The notes: generated by a model from the letters alone, not told the origin. DNA of 64,000 nucleotides from Parelaphostrongylus tenuis (GCA_019055375.1 JAHQIW010007200.1:310001-374000), one strand, 5' to 3'. Positions 36,317 through 48,099 are shown, numbered from the stretch's first letter. Numbers and translations are program-made.

Positions 36317-39300
36317 ATGAATGACTACAAATATCCGTTTCATGACCATTTTTTTATCTTCTATATATTTTTGGGCTCTACTCTCGTGCTACTGAATTTG
36401 CAAATGATGCTGGTAAGAGTATTCGTGCCACATCGATACCCTAATGTTTTCTATTTGTTTTCATCGTGGCACAAAGTGGTCACAACATTCAATCGATTGT
36501 AAAAAATACGAAAGTTGCACAAAATTTTCATAATTTCTTCGTGTAATTCTTCCCCGTAACCTCTTTTGCTTAGGTTATTCAACGATCCAAATCTCTATGG
36601 GCTCTTTCGGCCTATCAAATCATTTACCTCGGCTCCGCAGCCGATGTTGTGAATTGTGGAGTTCAAGTAGCTGCGGTGGCCATCACTCTCCGTACTCCTG
36701 CCATCCATCAAACGATGAGTATGGTGAGCAGGAACTCCTGTACTTCAGCTTGAGTTCATGACAAAGTTCTCAGTCTTGAAGTTGTGGAAAACGTTATACA
36801 CTGCTTAGACTCGCCACATTTCTTTTTCACACTTAAGTCTGACAATGAAAGACTATCTTTTGAGGAAAACGTTGTTGACTAGTCTTTGTACTCGAAATGT
36901 TGTACCTTAAGCAGTCGAATCTGCTCACAGCTAGACTTGTTGTTTGATACTATTTTCACCTTTGCAAGGCGATACCTTGAAAAGGGCGATGAGAAAAAAA
37001 CAAGAAATGCCATCTGTTTCAAAAATAGATATCTTTACCTTTAATAAAATCTTTCTTTCAATGGAGATAATTTAGCTGTTGGGTGCACTTTTCCAAGCAT
37101 CCTACGCAATCGAATTCCCAACACTCTTCATCCTCTCTGTGAATCGGCTCGTCGCAGTGGTTTTCCCATCGAAGTTAGATGCGATATTTGATAGAAAGAA
37201 AATGACGGTATTTTAGCACAGAAACCGCTATATTGAATTTACTTTATTTTTTTCAAAATTTCAAGAATGCTGTTCATAGACGATCTTATCTTCTTGCAGA
37301 TAACATTATTTCTGTGCTGCTTCTTTGGTGTTTTGAACCTTGCTAATTGCCTTTCTGGAGAGATTCATATGCTATGGGACCCATCTGTTCCATCGTTTTA
37401 TTACACAAGTGAGTTCGATAAAATTATTGCTAAATCATGATTAGTGTGACGTAAAGCCTCTATATCCAGTAACTACAATATAACCTTTAACCCATTGGGA
37501 AGCACGTACCACACGCACAAGAAAGGTAACACGCCGCGCGTCGTCGCATCTCACTCAGCTAATGTACTGGCGGCGTTGCCTGTTGGAACAAGACAAGAAA
37601 GCAGCTTCTGCAAGAACAATGGACTCACAGATGCTGCCTGCCTGCGACTGTCACGCGAGCAAATCACCGCGATGCCGTCTGCTGTCAATGGCGGTCCCCA
37701 AAGGGTTGGAAGATTTGTGCTCCACTTTTTCCTAAACACACATTTGAGATCACTTTTATTCGATTACTTGGAATTCGAAGCTGGCAAACTAAAGTACTTG
37801 ATAGGCAGCCTTGTAGCCGTAGTTGACATTTCATAATCTTGAGTTTCTTACAGATCAATCTTTTACTCCCATCTGTATGCGTCCCATGGACTTATACTTC
37901 GGCGAAACTGTGTACTTTGCAACTCTCATGATCTACCTCATAATCATGTTATTAATACTGCACAATGTATGTCACGGGCACTTCAAAACTTAGCCATTTA
38001 CAACGTTTGTTCTGCAAAATCGTTTGAAAAAGGGGATTTCTACGCGAAATGCAAGTCTATATCAACGTATACTTTTCAGCAACAGTTGGTCGATTGTGCT
38101 CGCGTCGAACTTCCACTGCTGTTTCACTCCTTTCAAGTATTTACGTTATCGGGAATCTTGCTTTACTTATGGTTTCATCCGCTTTCTGATAATGCGCACT
38201 ACAATCACATCGTAAACTCTTTCATGATTTTCCGTTTTGGTGCAACACCTATATTGCTATTAATTACAAACAGGTATAGTGCAATACATGGTTATTTAGT
38301 AAAATTTTTCTGCCGTTGCTTCAAATGTTGCTTGAAAGTCCCTTAGATTATGTTTGTTCAGTTGAACATTCGAGTAGTCTACCGTCGCTAATCGCGAAGG
38401 AACGTGCGCTTTTACTGTTTACATTTGCTTCCCGTCCTCATTTGACCACTAATACACTATTTGGGTGGGCATTCCGTGCAGCTCGCAAAACTGCTGGATA
38501 GAATACTAAACTATCAATGATTCAAAAAACTGCCGAGGTAATCTCACTACATACTGCGAATTTAGTGGGTATAACGCTTTTCAAAATTACATCGAAGCCT
38601 CAAACGATGACGTGTGAAATTAGAGAAGAGTTAGGGTTACGCATTTATAATAAGAACTACAAAATGGTCATACAAATTTTGCAGAAAATAGACAAGAGCA
38701 AAGAGAAAGGATACGTAACTCCGTGACTGAAAGATGACTCACCTAAGAGAACTGTGTGGTAAGCAAAACTCGATTGCAGACATTAGTCGGACACGTGTTT
38801 CATTGATAAGAAAAAAGCATGCTACCACTGCACGAGCGTAACCACCGCTTTGCCACCACTCTTTATTTGATATATCTCTATTATAGCCAGCAGCAACCAA
38901 CTTTCAGCAGGTTTGATCGCGTAAGCACATACCGCATTGGACCCAGTTGACATGACAACCATCTTCTATATATAATCTTGAGATTTCGTTCTGTATACTG
39001 TTTTTAACAGTATTATAATATTTCAAGGATACATCTAAGAAAACTGGATGGAAAGAAATCTAAAGATATTAATACACAATGGGTGTCTGCTGAACTGGAA
39101 CCAATGCCATATGTGCTTACCCAACCAAACCTATAAATAGTTGGTTGCTGAGAGCTGCATTAGGATTTATGGAAGAAAGATTGATAGCAAGCGGCAGATT
39201 CGGTCGCGCAGTGGCAGCACGAGCTTTCGGCATAGGTGAAACGCGGGTCCAACTCCCGTCTCTCAAGTTTTTGAGTACCGCTTACTTCTTTTAGGTATAT

Positions 39301-40319
39301 CTTTGAAAGATCATAATACTGCGAAAAAGCACAAAAAACAAAATAAGTCTCAACATTGCAAGACGACTCCTATGCAATATTTGTGCCTAGTTTCTTCTGC
39401 TAAAAGTCTGAATTGCTTATCCGTCACACGATTATGAACACGATGAGACTTCAAAACTACCTTGGACAACCAATGTACTCAGAACATGCTTTAAAAGCGG
39501 ATTTACAACTATTTTAAAACATTCTGAAGCTGGGAGACTATACGATCAAGAAGAAATGATAATGGAAATAAATGTTAAGGGTACTGCGTCCAATAACATG
39601 CTCTGAAATCAATGCTAACCCAATTTTGCGGAATCCAATGAAAAAAAGTGAAATATGCAGAAGAAATCGTGTGAGTAACAACACAGACACGTAAAGAGTT
39701 AAACATAGTCTCCACAATTCATGGATATCGATGTAACAAATGCGTAATATAGAGTGAGGATAATACGTGTACGACAGTACTAGCCTGAAGGGCGTGATTT
39801 ACTGAGTCCTATATGCTGAAGAGTATGTGGCGCAGTGGCTAGAGGTGTTCTGCGTCGCACACGAGGTCAATGGTGCGATCTCCCGCTCATAGCTCATCAG
39901 GCCATCCATCCGTCCGGGGTCGGTGAATTGGTACCAAGCTGGTCTCAGACTTGTCTGGGAGGATAAGCAGCACTGACTCAGTTCAGCGGGAGACCACCAC
40001 GAGTCATTGTAAAGGCCAGATATGCATTCAGTCACCTCGAACGAAGTTTCAAAAAATTGAAGACGAATGCATGGCGCGCTCCCTAAGGAATGATCTACGC
40101 CGAGAGCTTTATCGTTTATCCTTTATATGCTGAGGAGTACTTTATGAAAAATCGTGCACTTTAACGCAAGAAATGTATTATATATATTCATCATTTAGAA
40201 CATATCGCGTCCAATATTTTGGCTGTATCCGACAACTTCTTGGTAGAACAACCGGAGCTGTGAGATCGCAAGCCATTATTCCCTCAAAGAGCACCAGAAT
40301 TTTTCATCGAACCCCTTAA
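36317..40319 (+). CDS. 7TM chemoreceptor-like gene, receptor 2
   Basis: Seven exons: 36317-36412, 36574-36723, 37076-37207, 37300-37408, 37854-37966, 38080-38273 and 40199-40319, about 304 residues. All junctions are GT..AG; exons 4 and 6 end mid-codon and are completed exactly by exons 5 and 7. The protein begins MNDYKYPFHDHFFIFYIFLG. Seven hydrophobic stretches are visible: about 12-32, 45-70, 83-104, 127-148, 183-199, 211-232 and 243-262. NRLVAVVFP (105-113) follows segment 3, and GATPILLLITN with RTYR closes segment 7, giving a basic 38-residue tail. It is a nematode serpentine receptor, presumably acting in sensory neurons on an unknown ligand. No DRY-type triplet is present. Read-through of exon 6 would stop at 38346. 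Intron 6 (1.9 kb) holds a family D pair and a SINE. Receptor 3 is the closest copy. Confidence 0.87.
37535..37850. other. Conserved block in intron 4 of receptor 2
   Basis: GC-richer than the rest of the intron and open on both strands (+ frame 37495-37836, - frame 37551-37739). It matches 60565-60870 in the same intron of receptor 3 but is absent from the 226-bp intron of receptor 1. The - strand reading keeps LPTLWGPPLTADGIAVICSR here against LLTLWEPPEIALGVALDCSR there. It may be an old repeat inherited by both genes or part of a lost nested exon. Confidence 0.45.
38730..39345. repeat. Family D inverted pair in intron 6 of receptor 2
   Basis: Reversed arm 38730-38965 (CCTAAGAGAACTGTGTGG at its outer end) and forward arm 39085-39345 (GAAACGCGGGTCCAACTCCC, CTTCTTTTAGGTATATC). 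The same pair is at 61990-63185 in receptor 3, so the foldback predates the gene duplication. Confidence 0.75.
39826..40123 (+). mobile_element. SINE (family A) inserted after the duplication
   Basis: Head TGTGGCGCAGTGGCTAGAGG, tail GAGAGCTTTATCGTTTATCC. Flanked by the 16-base near-repeat TATATGCTGAAGAGTA (39810-39825) and TATATGCTGAGGAGTA (40124-40139). The homologous place in receptor 3 (about 63620-63650) has a single uninterrupted site. It ends 75 bp before exon 7. Confidence 0.92.
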
Positions 40320-40385
40320 ACTTCTTTCCATTGTGTTACAGCCACATTTATTACATTTGTTGCATATGCTCCTGATACTGCTGAC

Positions 40386-40391
40386 AATAAA
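40386..40391 (+). promoter_or_regulatory. Possible polyadenylation signal, receptor 2
   Basis: AATAAA 67 bases after the exon 7 stop. Receptor 3 has AATGAA at the aligned place. Confidence 0.45.
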
Positions 40392-40629
40392 CCGATAATG
40401 ATAGGCACACAAAGTATTGTTTGACTGATACTCTCGCCCAATCTCTTGAAACTATTTCACTCCTTTCGTTGACAATCGTCACTCTGTAGAATTTTCCAAG
40501 TTCGATTATCTGTCAATCTTGGCATTGTTCAATAGCTAGCAATCCCTTCTTGCTGAGGCGCATGACGACATTGCTGCACAGCAATCTAATTAAAGAAGAG
40601 ACATTTTTATCAAGCTATTTTTGTGATGT

Positions 40630-40985
40630 AAAAGGATGAAATAATCTGAGAAAGATATGACATGTTTTGAGCTGATAGGTCTAGTGTATACAGGCGCCTG
40701 TTTCATCCTATTGGGACTCATCAGTACCACCCTCGCTCCTTATATTAATTATAACAGCTACAGTACATCACCTGACTTAGAGTGATTTTCACTCGGCGTC
40801 GATTCCTCTGGAGGATTATTTTAGCTCTAGGAAACGGCTGAACCGATGGAGGGTGGTACTAATGAGTACCAGTAGGGCGAGATAGGCACCTGCACATTAC
40901 TAGACTTATCAGCTCAAAACATGCATATCTTATTATATCATATATATTTTTATCATGTTATCAGATTATTTCATTTTGAGCGGGT
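40630..40985. mobile_element. MITE-like inverted-repeat element
   Basis: Arms of about 75 bp: 40661-40733 (CATGTTTTGAGCTGATAGGT, CAGTACCACCCTC) and 40850-40925 (GAGGGTGGTACTAATGAG, ACTTATCAGCTCAAAACATG). A further outer pair, GATGAAATAATCTGA and its complement, extends both ends to about 40633 and 40980. The centre is about 115 bp with no coding potential. It is the only copy I see in the window; no clear target duplication. Confidence 0.7.
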
Positions 40986-42025
40986 CCAAAAAACACTCGA
41001 TAGAAGAGGTAAAAGGATGAGTAAATTGAACGAACTTAGATAAATGTTTGAATGTTGTCTAAAGGTTTTGTCGAAGTTCAAAAGAAATTCCAACCAAAAT
41101 TAGAAAAAAAGTCTTTTTGACATGAACGTTTGACATAACCTTCATCAGCTATGGCCTCACACTGTTTCCATCAAGATGTGGAAATTATTGTTCTCTTTTT
41201 GATCAGGTTACATTTCTCGCGTTAACGTGGTCTAATAATCAAATATTCCAGCAGGAAAGTTCTTTATTTGATTTCGTGAAAGTATATATTGCCTTATGTT
41301 TTCAGACCTAATCATAATTTTTCTAAATGCTGTAAATAAAATGATTCAAAGGTCTCAGTCGAGCTGTTCTTTACCCAAAAGAGTGTTACTACTGCGGCAT
41401 ATATTACAGTAAAATTTGATATCACCAGCTGCTATGGAAATCCAAGTCAAAAAACATGCATATTTTCTAGCCATTATTAGAGATCTTAAACGAAAAAGTA
41501 GGCTTAGAAGAATGCCTAAACAGCGGTACATTGGGAACCATGGATCAGAATAGATGGAAAAGGGAAGCGGTTGTCTGAGTATATCATAACGGCCGGAATA
41601 TCCGTGGATGTCCAAATTTTCAGTCGCCTCACTCTCAGTGGTGGACGTGAGTGTGTCTTTATGGTGAGAATCGCACTGAAATAGACTACATCAAAGTGAA
41701 CCGAGTGTTTTGTTTGGCTAATGTCGCTGGTGTTCAAAATTCTGCACGTGATCACACCATTGCATCTTCCGCACAACATTCCATTTTTCGCAAAACGAGA
41801 AAAAGTCGAAGAGTTTAAGAAACAAAACTTCAGAACTAGTATCTCGTCACTTATTTCGACGTCCCGTCTTCACGTTTAACTATGTGCATTCTGGCACGTG
41901 CTGCCTTCTATTAATTTCATCGTGTTCATCGTCTACAAAGGTCTTCGAACATTCCACGTTTTGCTTCAACTACTGCTTGAGGACTTCGTCATTTTAACCC
42001 CTAACGGACGACATGTGCCAGCTGA
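40986..42025. other. No gene recognised
   Basis: Frames of 77-87 codons occur at 41355-41779 (- strand) and 41898-42131 (+ strand) without a known motif or splice partners. They could be eroded repeats. Confidence 0.4.
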
Positions 42026-42350
42026 GGTACACGATTGTTTGGAGAGCTTTCTTGCTAGACAAATTTTTTCTCTTGAATACTTTATAGTCATCCGAAGGCT
42101 TAAATCTCTGCGATTTCAACAATACGTTTGATTTTTGAAAAAGCCTTTTAATCACGTTTTAGCAGCGATGACAGAATTATGTTTGACACTCATTCGCCTT
42201 ATATGCTCGTCTGGAGCTTGTACATATATGGTTACTCCAAACTTATAAGTCATTCGATAGTGCGAATCTCGAAACTTTCGATGCTGCAATTGGTTTTTGA
42301 ATGGCTATTATAGAAAGCTGTAAAGGCGAAAAGGAGATTACGTTTTGCAC
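42026..42350. repeat. Dispersed repeat, family F (copy 2)
   Basis: Counterpart of 18181-18590: GAGCTTTCTTGCTAGACAAA, then TTTGATTTTTGAAAAAGCC, then GGCGAAAAGGAGATTACG. Confidence 0.4.
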
Positions 42351-42479
42351 CTAGAGTTTTTTTTCGTACAGAAAAGTTTTACATTCTCTAAAAGCATATA
42401 ACCATTCCAAAAAACTCATGAAGTTCAAGTAGAATTTTTTGTATTTAACCGCTTTTAGTGGTGGTATAATGTTATAGAT

Positions 42480-42590
42480 ATACCCAATGAGTCGCGCAGC
42501 ATAGTGTGATATAAGGGTCTGAATTCTGCCCGACGCAAAAGTTTTGCACGTCACCCTACATCACTGGGCAAAATCATGAAGTATCGGAGC
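42480..42590 (+). repeat. Family B tRNA-like fragment
   Basis: CCCGACGCAAAAGTTTTGCACGTCACCC-type end (42525-42560) followed by CTACATCACTGGGCAAAATC. The tRNA-like 5' part is eroded. Confidence 0.55.
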
Positions 42591-43794
42591 AATACGAAAA
42601 AGCCTAGGGTTTTACTTTCCAAACAGGGCATAAACCCCAATCAAAAAACGAAAGTCGCGTGCTTCTTACGAGTTGCGCTGTGCGATCGATCAGCTGCTGT
42701 CTATGAAAGGTTAATGAATATCACAGAATGGTGGCCAAGACGTTTTCCTTACGAGCCGTTCACATGTTCGTTGAATTATTGCAAGAGAACATTAGAAGAG
42801 GTAATAGAACAAGCATCTGGCTTATCACACTTTTCCAGATCCGCTGCACTACTGGCCACTCGTTATTCCCTCATTTGTCCCCCATACCACTATACTATAT
42901 AGACTCCTTCGCAATTACTGCACAAATTTCTTCTATAATCACGTCTTCCTGCTGTAAAATCAAGCATAAGAAAATGAATTTATCGTCCCGCCGGTCTCTC
43001 ATCATAAGCCCCTTATGTTAAATCGTTAGTGAGAAATCTAATAACGTTCATTTAGATATAATGAGACCTACTGAGAATGCGCTGTTTTGCTTTCATCAAC
43101 ACACTGGCTGGGGTCTTTATGCGTTTTCCATCAAGACAAAAGGTCTTCAATCACCAAGATCTTGCTACTGTTCAATAACGCGACCTATATGACATTGGTA
43201 TTTATCGCTCAATCTGCTTCGTGCCTGCTGTCTATGAACTCTCAACTCAAGTCATCCTAACAGAAGTGTCAGGAAAATCAGACAAATAACAAACATAAGA
43301 CCGAGCAGACTTTTGAAAAGGATTCGTTGCTATAAACCAGTCCACTCGGTAAAAAAACTCTCCATAATCATGCTGTTCAATCGGCAATTTGGAGATGAAA
43401 ATGATGAACTAGGTAAATATACAAAGCTATCGCTGAAAACTACACAAACATGTTAAAAAATAAGGCTTTTCAATATTTCCCAAAACTTTTCACTCAATTT
43501 AATATAATGACATTACTATGGAGTAAGCAAAAGGTCTCGACAAGGTGACACCATTTCTTCCAAATTGCTTAGAGACAACCTCACCTGAGAACTCAGTACA
43601 AAAGTTGGAACTGGGCACTTTGGACTGGGAGGAGATAGCTTTGAATGCATCATTTTCGCTTTGCTAAGTGCATCGTTTTCATAACACGGAACAAGATCCA
43701 AGCAAAATGGATTTCACTGAAATTGACAATGCTTGTGAGAAAACGAGGAACGGGTTGATATTCATTTCTCATTCATTTTAACGTGAATATTTCC
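42591..43794. other. No gene recognised
   Basis: A 108-codon frame (42576-42902) has no known motif. 43365-43510 weakly resembles 29165-29330 (GGCAATTTGGAG..GAACTAGGTAAATAT), a short dispersed repeat seen near two LINE fragments. Confidence 0.4.
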
Positions 43795-44710
43795 AAATAC
43801 TCCAGTTACGTCTATCAAAATTGCGGAGTCAATATGATGAGCGAAGTTAGCTCTAGAGTTGAGCAGGAGGAATCAAGCGGCTTGTGGAGCTCTCAAAATT
43901 CGAGTATGTAGTGAAAAGAACAAGGAACATCACAATCTCTGTTCACCTTTTTTACTCCACGGCTATCCCTAAACATGCATTACAAACTTGGTCGTTGCGT
44001 AACCAGGATGAAAGCAACTTATCGTTATTGAGAACGCAACTGAAAGGTTGATGCCAAGGATATTCTGGATCCCTCATATGAGAAAGAGGGTCTGAAGTTT
44101 AGCCTACACTAATGATCCAAGAATGAAGGTTACCGCTTTGCACGGCAAGCTACATAATATCAAGTAAACCTGGTGCGAAATGCGTTCTGATGATGACCGA
44201 TAGAGAAGAACCGTTAGCGATCACATTTCTCGGGATGTAAAGGCACAAGAGAAAAGCCAACGGTCCGATAGTCCGGCTTTTTTACACATAATTGAAAAGA
44301 GTGATATGATCTACCCTTTAATAAGAGGTTATTTGCAAAACAATTTGCGTCAGTTGGGATTCGAGCCCAGATTTTACCCTATCCGGAGGCGAATGCTGAA
44401 CCGTTGCACTACCGGCGGCCGTTTTGACACCAGTTTTTTTTTTTGGCTACAACGCGTTATCTGTCAAAGCCAAACGTCAACGGTGAAGCAATTGTTTTGC
44501 ACATCACTCTTTATCATTGCGTATGTTATAATATCTTACCACTGCTAAAAGCGGTCAAATAGAATGAATTCTGAATGATATGATGCTCAAGTGATCCATA
44601 TGGCGAGGAGAGCTTATTGGATTTTTTGCACGGTTTAGAAGCAGTAGAAGCCTTGCCGGCGCACGCTCGAGTTACTCGACATACGAAACGACAGGTGATA
44701 AATGTAATAA
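43795..44710 (+). mobile_element. Degraded RTE-type LINE fragment L3
   Basis: Same C-terminal LINE region as L1, starting near CCAGTTACGTCTATC and running to a CTCGAGTTACTCGAC..GACAGGTGATAA end equivalent to L1's stop region. Stops and shifts are frequent. It is interrupted at 44311-44575 by a family B element and resumes exactly in register at GATGCTCAAG. Its end abuts L4 head to tail. Confidence 0.8.
44311..44575 (-). mobile_element. Family B element nested in LINE L3
   Basis: 265 bp flanked by the 9-bp direct repeat TGATATGAT (44302-44310 and 44576-44584), which occurs once in the uninterrupted LINE L1 context (AGATATGATGCTCAG). It contains a reversed tRNA-like body (GGGATTCGAGCCCAG, GAACCGTTGCACTACCGG) and an inner TTGTTTTGCACATCACTC end. 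The target duplication shows that family B is mobile. Confidence 0.85.
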
Positions 44711-44714
44711 GAAC

Positions 44715-46150
44715 CTTTGAAGTTGTCTCGTTTTTGCGAGAGGGAAAGAAGGTGGACTGTAATGTTCTTAGCCAATGGAAAATCGGCGAGATCGTATCAT
44801 TGTTAAAAAATGGAGAACTCGACGACTTCAGAGAACATTGCACAATCGTCTGCTCTCTGCATACTATAAAATTTTTACTCGAATAATCTTATACGGGATT
44901 GAAAGAGCACAAAGCGAAGGACGATCATGAGAACCAGAAGGGTTTCGAAAAGATTTTAGTAGGATAGACCATATCCATAGGATAACAAGACTAATTAAAA
45001 TTTTGCGAATGTACTAAAGATCTCTCTACCTCGTCACCGTCGATTTGAAAAAGACCTTTGAATAAGTTGAAGTCGTAGAAGCTCTAGATAGCTTAGGCAT
45101 CCTTTCCCAGTGCATGAATATTCTTCTTGCAGTGTATGGAAATTTCACAATCAAAACGTCACTATGATTTACGATTTTTTTATCGGCGTAGCAAGTGGAG
45201 TTCGGCAAGCTGGGACTATCTAACCTAACTTATTCTTTTCAGGCATGTCACACCATATGAACAGTAGAATGTGGAAACATGGGAGTGAAAATCGACTGCC
45301 GACAATACACCATCCTCCCTTCAGGATAAAATCGTTCTTCAAACACCAGCATCAACCATGGGCACCAAATTTTGATCGATTTCCACATCGCTCGTGGAAA
45401 GATCGGCCCCTAATAAATTCCATGAGCCCGACATTTATGAGGACAGATTGGTTTTGAATGCTTTATCCACGCTCAACGAAACGAACATTCCTGAATGCTC
45501 CAGTTACGTCTATCTAGGTTTTGAAGTCAGTATGATAAACAATCTAAGCCCAGATTTGAGCAGGTGGAGGCAAACGTTCTAAACACCTCTTAAGAGCATC
45601 AAACATAAAATGAAGAAAAGAGAACACGCCTGCTACCGAGTCCATCTTTCCCGACTCTGTGGTTATCCTTGCCTTAACGCATGCATCAGAAACCTGATTG
45701 ATACGTAAAGAGGATGAAAGATCACTTAACGTTAGGGAACGCGCATTCGAAAGGTCGATCCTAGATGCATCCCGTATCTCCCAAGAGAAAGGAACCATCC
45801 AAAGTTTTGACCTACGGAAAAGATCGAAATTCAAGATAGTCGCTCTACACTCCAGGCTACACATGATATGGTGGATTGGTGGATTGGACACGTAATGCGT
45901 TTTAATGACAACCGATGGACGACAACCGTTAGCAGCTGGACTTATTGATATCAAGCGCACAACTGGAAGATCGCCAACTTGAAAGTCCGATTTCTTCACG
46001 AAAGGCCTAGAGGAAAGGTGTGATGTCAACGAATGCTAGAAGGAAAGCCCAAAGGCTACTCTCACACGTAATTGGAAATGGAAGGTTCAGTAGTGCTCGC
46101 TCGATCCACTAGAATATCAACGAGAGCGAAGTTGGTACGGTGATATCGTG
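44715..46150 (+). mobile_element. Degraded RTE-type LINE fragment L4
   Basis: Begins with a finger-region remnant (near 44770-44870), continues through a LKKTFE-like block near 45045, a damaged catalytic region near 45300, then ECSSYVYLGFEVSMINNLSP (45493-45552) and the C-terminal part to about 46120. It is the longest LINE piece in the window but is non-functional. Counterpart of L2. Confidence 0.85.
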
Positions 46151-46424
46151 AACCGTGATATCCTATATTTTTTTGCAAAGACCACTGGAACTGGCTAAAA
46201 TTTCTATTCAATCGACTCTTTAATAGTGATATGATGCTATAATTGATTACATGCCCAATAATGTTGAGTGATACTGCAAAACTTTTGAACCTTGGGTAGG
46301 AGTTGAACTCTCCTCCCACTCTCTCTATGTCCCGGAAAGGGTGAAACGCGTGTTCAGCTCTCACCCTAGATTCGAAAATTTTGTATATCATTCAGCAATA
46401 TTGAATATATACTCATTAGAATAG

Positions 46425-46730
46425 GAGCACATGTGGCGGGGTGGTTAGAGGTGCTCTGCGTCACACACGCAGCGTCGATGATTTAATTTTGCGCTCATGG
46501 CTCATCAAGCCATCCTTCCTCAAAGGTTTATAAATTGGTGCTTGTCTGGTCTCAAGCTACTCTGAGAGGATATACAGCACTGATTTGATAAAGCAATAGG
46601 CCACTCGCGAGTCATTGTTAAGGCGAGATATGCATCCATTACTCAAACGAAGTTTTAAATTGAAGACAAATTATATAGCGTATCCCTTAGGAATTGACCA
46701 ACGTCGAGAGCTTCATCCTTTTATCCTTTA
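46425..46730 (+). mobile_element. tRNA-derived SINE (family A), shared by both blocks
   Basis: Counterpart of 31948-32250. Head GAGCACATGTGGCGGGGTGG, tail GAGAGCTTCATCCTTTTATC. The A box is mutated (GCGGGGTGG), so it is probably silent. Confidence 0.85.
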
Positions 46731-47512
46731 ATCAGCAGAATATCTCCAGCTTTTATGCTCTCCGTTTAATCATGATTAGTAGCCTAAAAAAAACCTTTAC
46801 ATTGTTTCTTTTCGCTCTCCTATCGCTATCCTCTCTTCTGCCTCTGCTCAATGAGTTATCTTGACCATCCTTTTTCAGCTCAATTTGGTAGATAAGTTTA
46901 TTTCGAAATCAAGTTCCTACCCAGAAATGTGTCTATGCATCACTTACTGCTATACATTTGCTGTTATACAACAGATCCCGCTGAATCTTATCAAGACCGA
47001 TTCGGCCAAAATTTAAGTTTCAGACGAAGTACTACTTTTCACGTTGCAATTTCTCCTTTACCATGCGATCTGAAAACGTTGTCTGCATATGTGTATTATA
47101 CCGATAAAACACATTCTTTTCTCTGAACGACGTTGAAGGTTTTTTTCATTATACACATCGCTGCCATAACTGCGCTATCTGCCACATTTTTTCTCAAGTT
47201 GTGGATTGCAAAGGTGATTTATTGAAGTATTTGAGAATTAAAGGATATCTGAGTAATATGTTGACTGGTACTGTGCATCTACTATTTCCCACCACTTCTC
47301 AAATTATCAGCTATGCAAAATTCGTCATATAGTATTTCGAATGTGTTATATCTTTTGCACAGTTCGATCAACTCCAATCTGATGACAAAGACCGATTAAT
47401 AGCGAACAGCTGCCGTTTGCACAAATGGTCCTTTTCTTCCCAATTCTAGATAGAAATTTCTTGAAAGGCTCTGAGTTGAGATGGAAGGAGGTTAAATCGT
47501 TCTTAGCATATA

Positions 47513-47817
47513 AAAAAAAGGATAAAGCTCTCGGCGTTAATCAATCCCTGAGGGATGCGCCATGCATTCGACTTCAATTCTTAACTTCGTCTGAGGTGAT
47601 TGAATGCACATCTGGCCTTTACAATGACTCGCGGTGGCCTCCCGCTGAACCGAGTCAGTGCTGCTTATCCTCCCAGACAAGTCTGAGACCTGTCTGGTAC
47701 CAATTTACCTACCCCGGAGGGATGGATGGCTTGGTGAGCCATGAGCGCAAGATAGAACCAGTGACCTCGTGTGCGACGCAGGGCACCTCTAACCACTGCG
47801 CCACATGCGCTCATATC
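47513..47817 (-). mobile_element. Young SINE (family A) with 13-bp target duplication
   Basis: Flanked by the perfect direct repeat TTCTTAGCATATA (47500-47512 and 47818-47830). The A-rich GGATAAA tail is at the 47513 end. By eye it differs from the 26 kb copy at very few positions, which indicates recent activity of the family. An open frame that runs through it (47425-47979) is a chance reading. Confidence 0.95.
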
Positions 47818-48099
47818 TTCTTAGCATATAGCTCATTTTATTTGACATCTTTTAACTTGATTTATGCATATTGTTTGATGGGACGAACGTTGCTGCATAT
47901 CAGTAGGGTTTTCAATTTCTTTTACTTGAGATCAGTGATAGATAGCAAAATAAGTCCAAATTGCCTTTTGTCGATATGAATAAGGTCAATCAAAGTCAAT
48001 TTCTTGACCAGTAATCCAGTAGCCCTTCTTTCCAGTTGCTGAGAAAAATCTCCACGATCATATGGAATAAGCCAGGTGAAGCGAAACAATATAACTGAT

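Larger units (their letters stand above)
30370..40520 (+). repeat. Segmental duplication, block A
   Basis: Direct-orientation homology to block B in collinear order: 30370-32830 with 44715-47330, 32830-35620 with about 55250-58690, and 35620-40520 with 58690-64000. Shared landmarks are LINE L2/L4, a SINE (31948 and 46425), an AAT-rich tract, old family C foldbacks, receptors 2 and 3, and paired family D arms. Boundaries are approximate because divergence is substantial. The B side runs off the window. Confidence 0.8.

Noticed and set aside
44617..44886. 89-codon frame that might be a small protein
   Set aside because: It spans the end of LINE L3 and the start of LINE L4; both parts are explained by LINE sequence.
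47425..47979. Open frame of 184 codons
   Set aside because: It runs through a family A SINE; the same residues recur in the frame over the 26 kb copy (25926-26324). Repeat-derived, with no gene structure.
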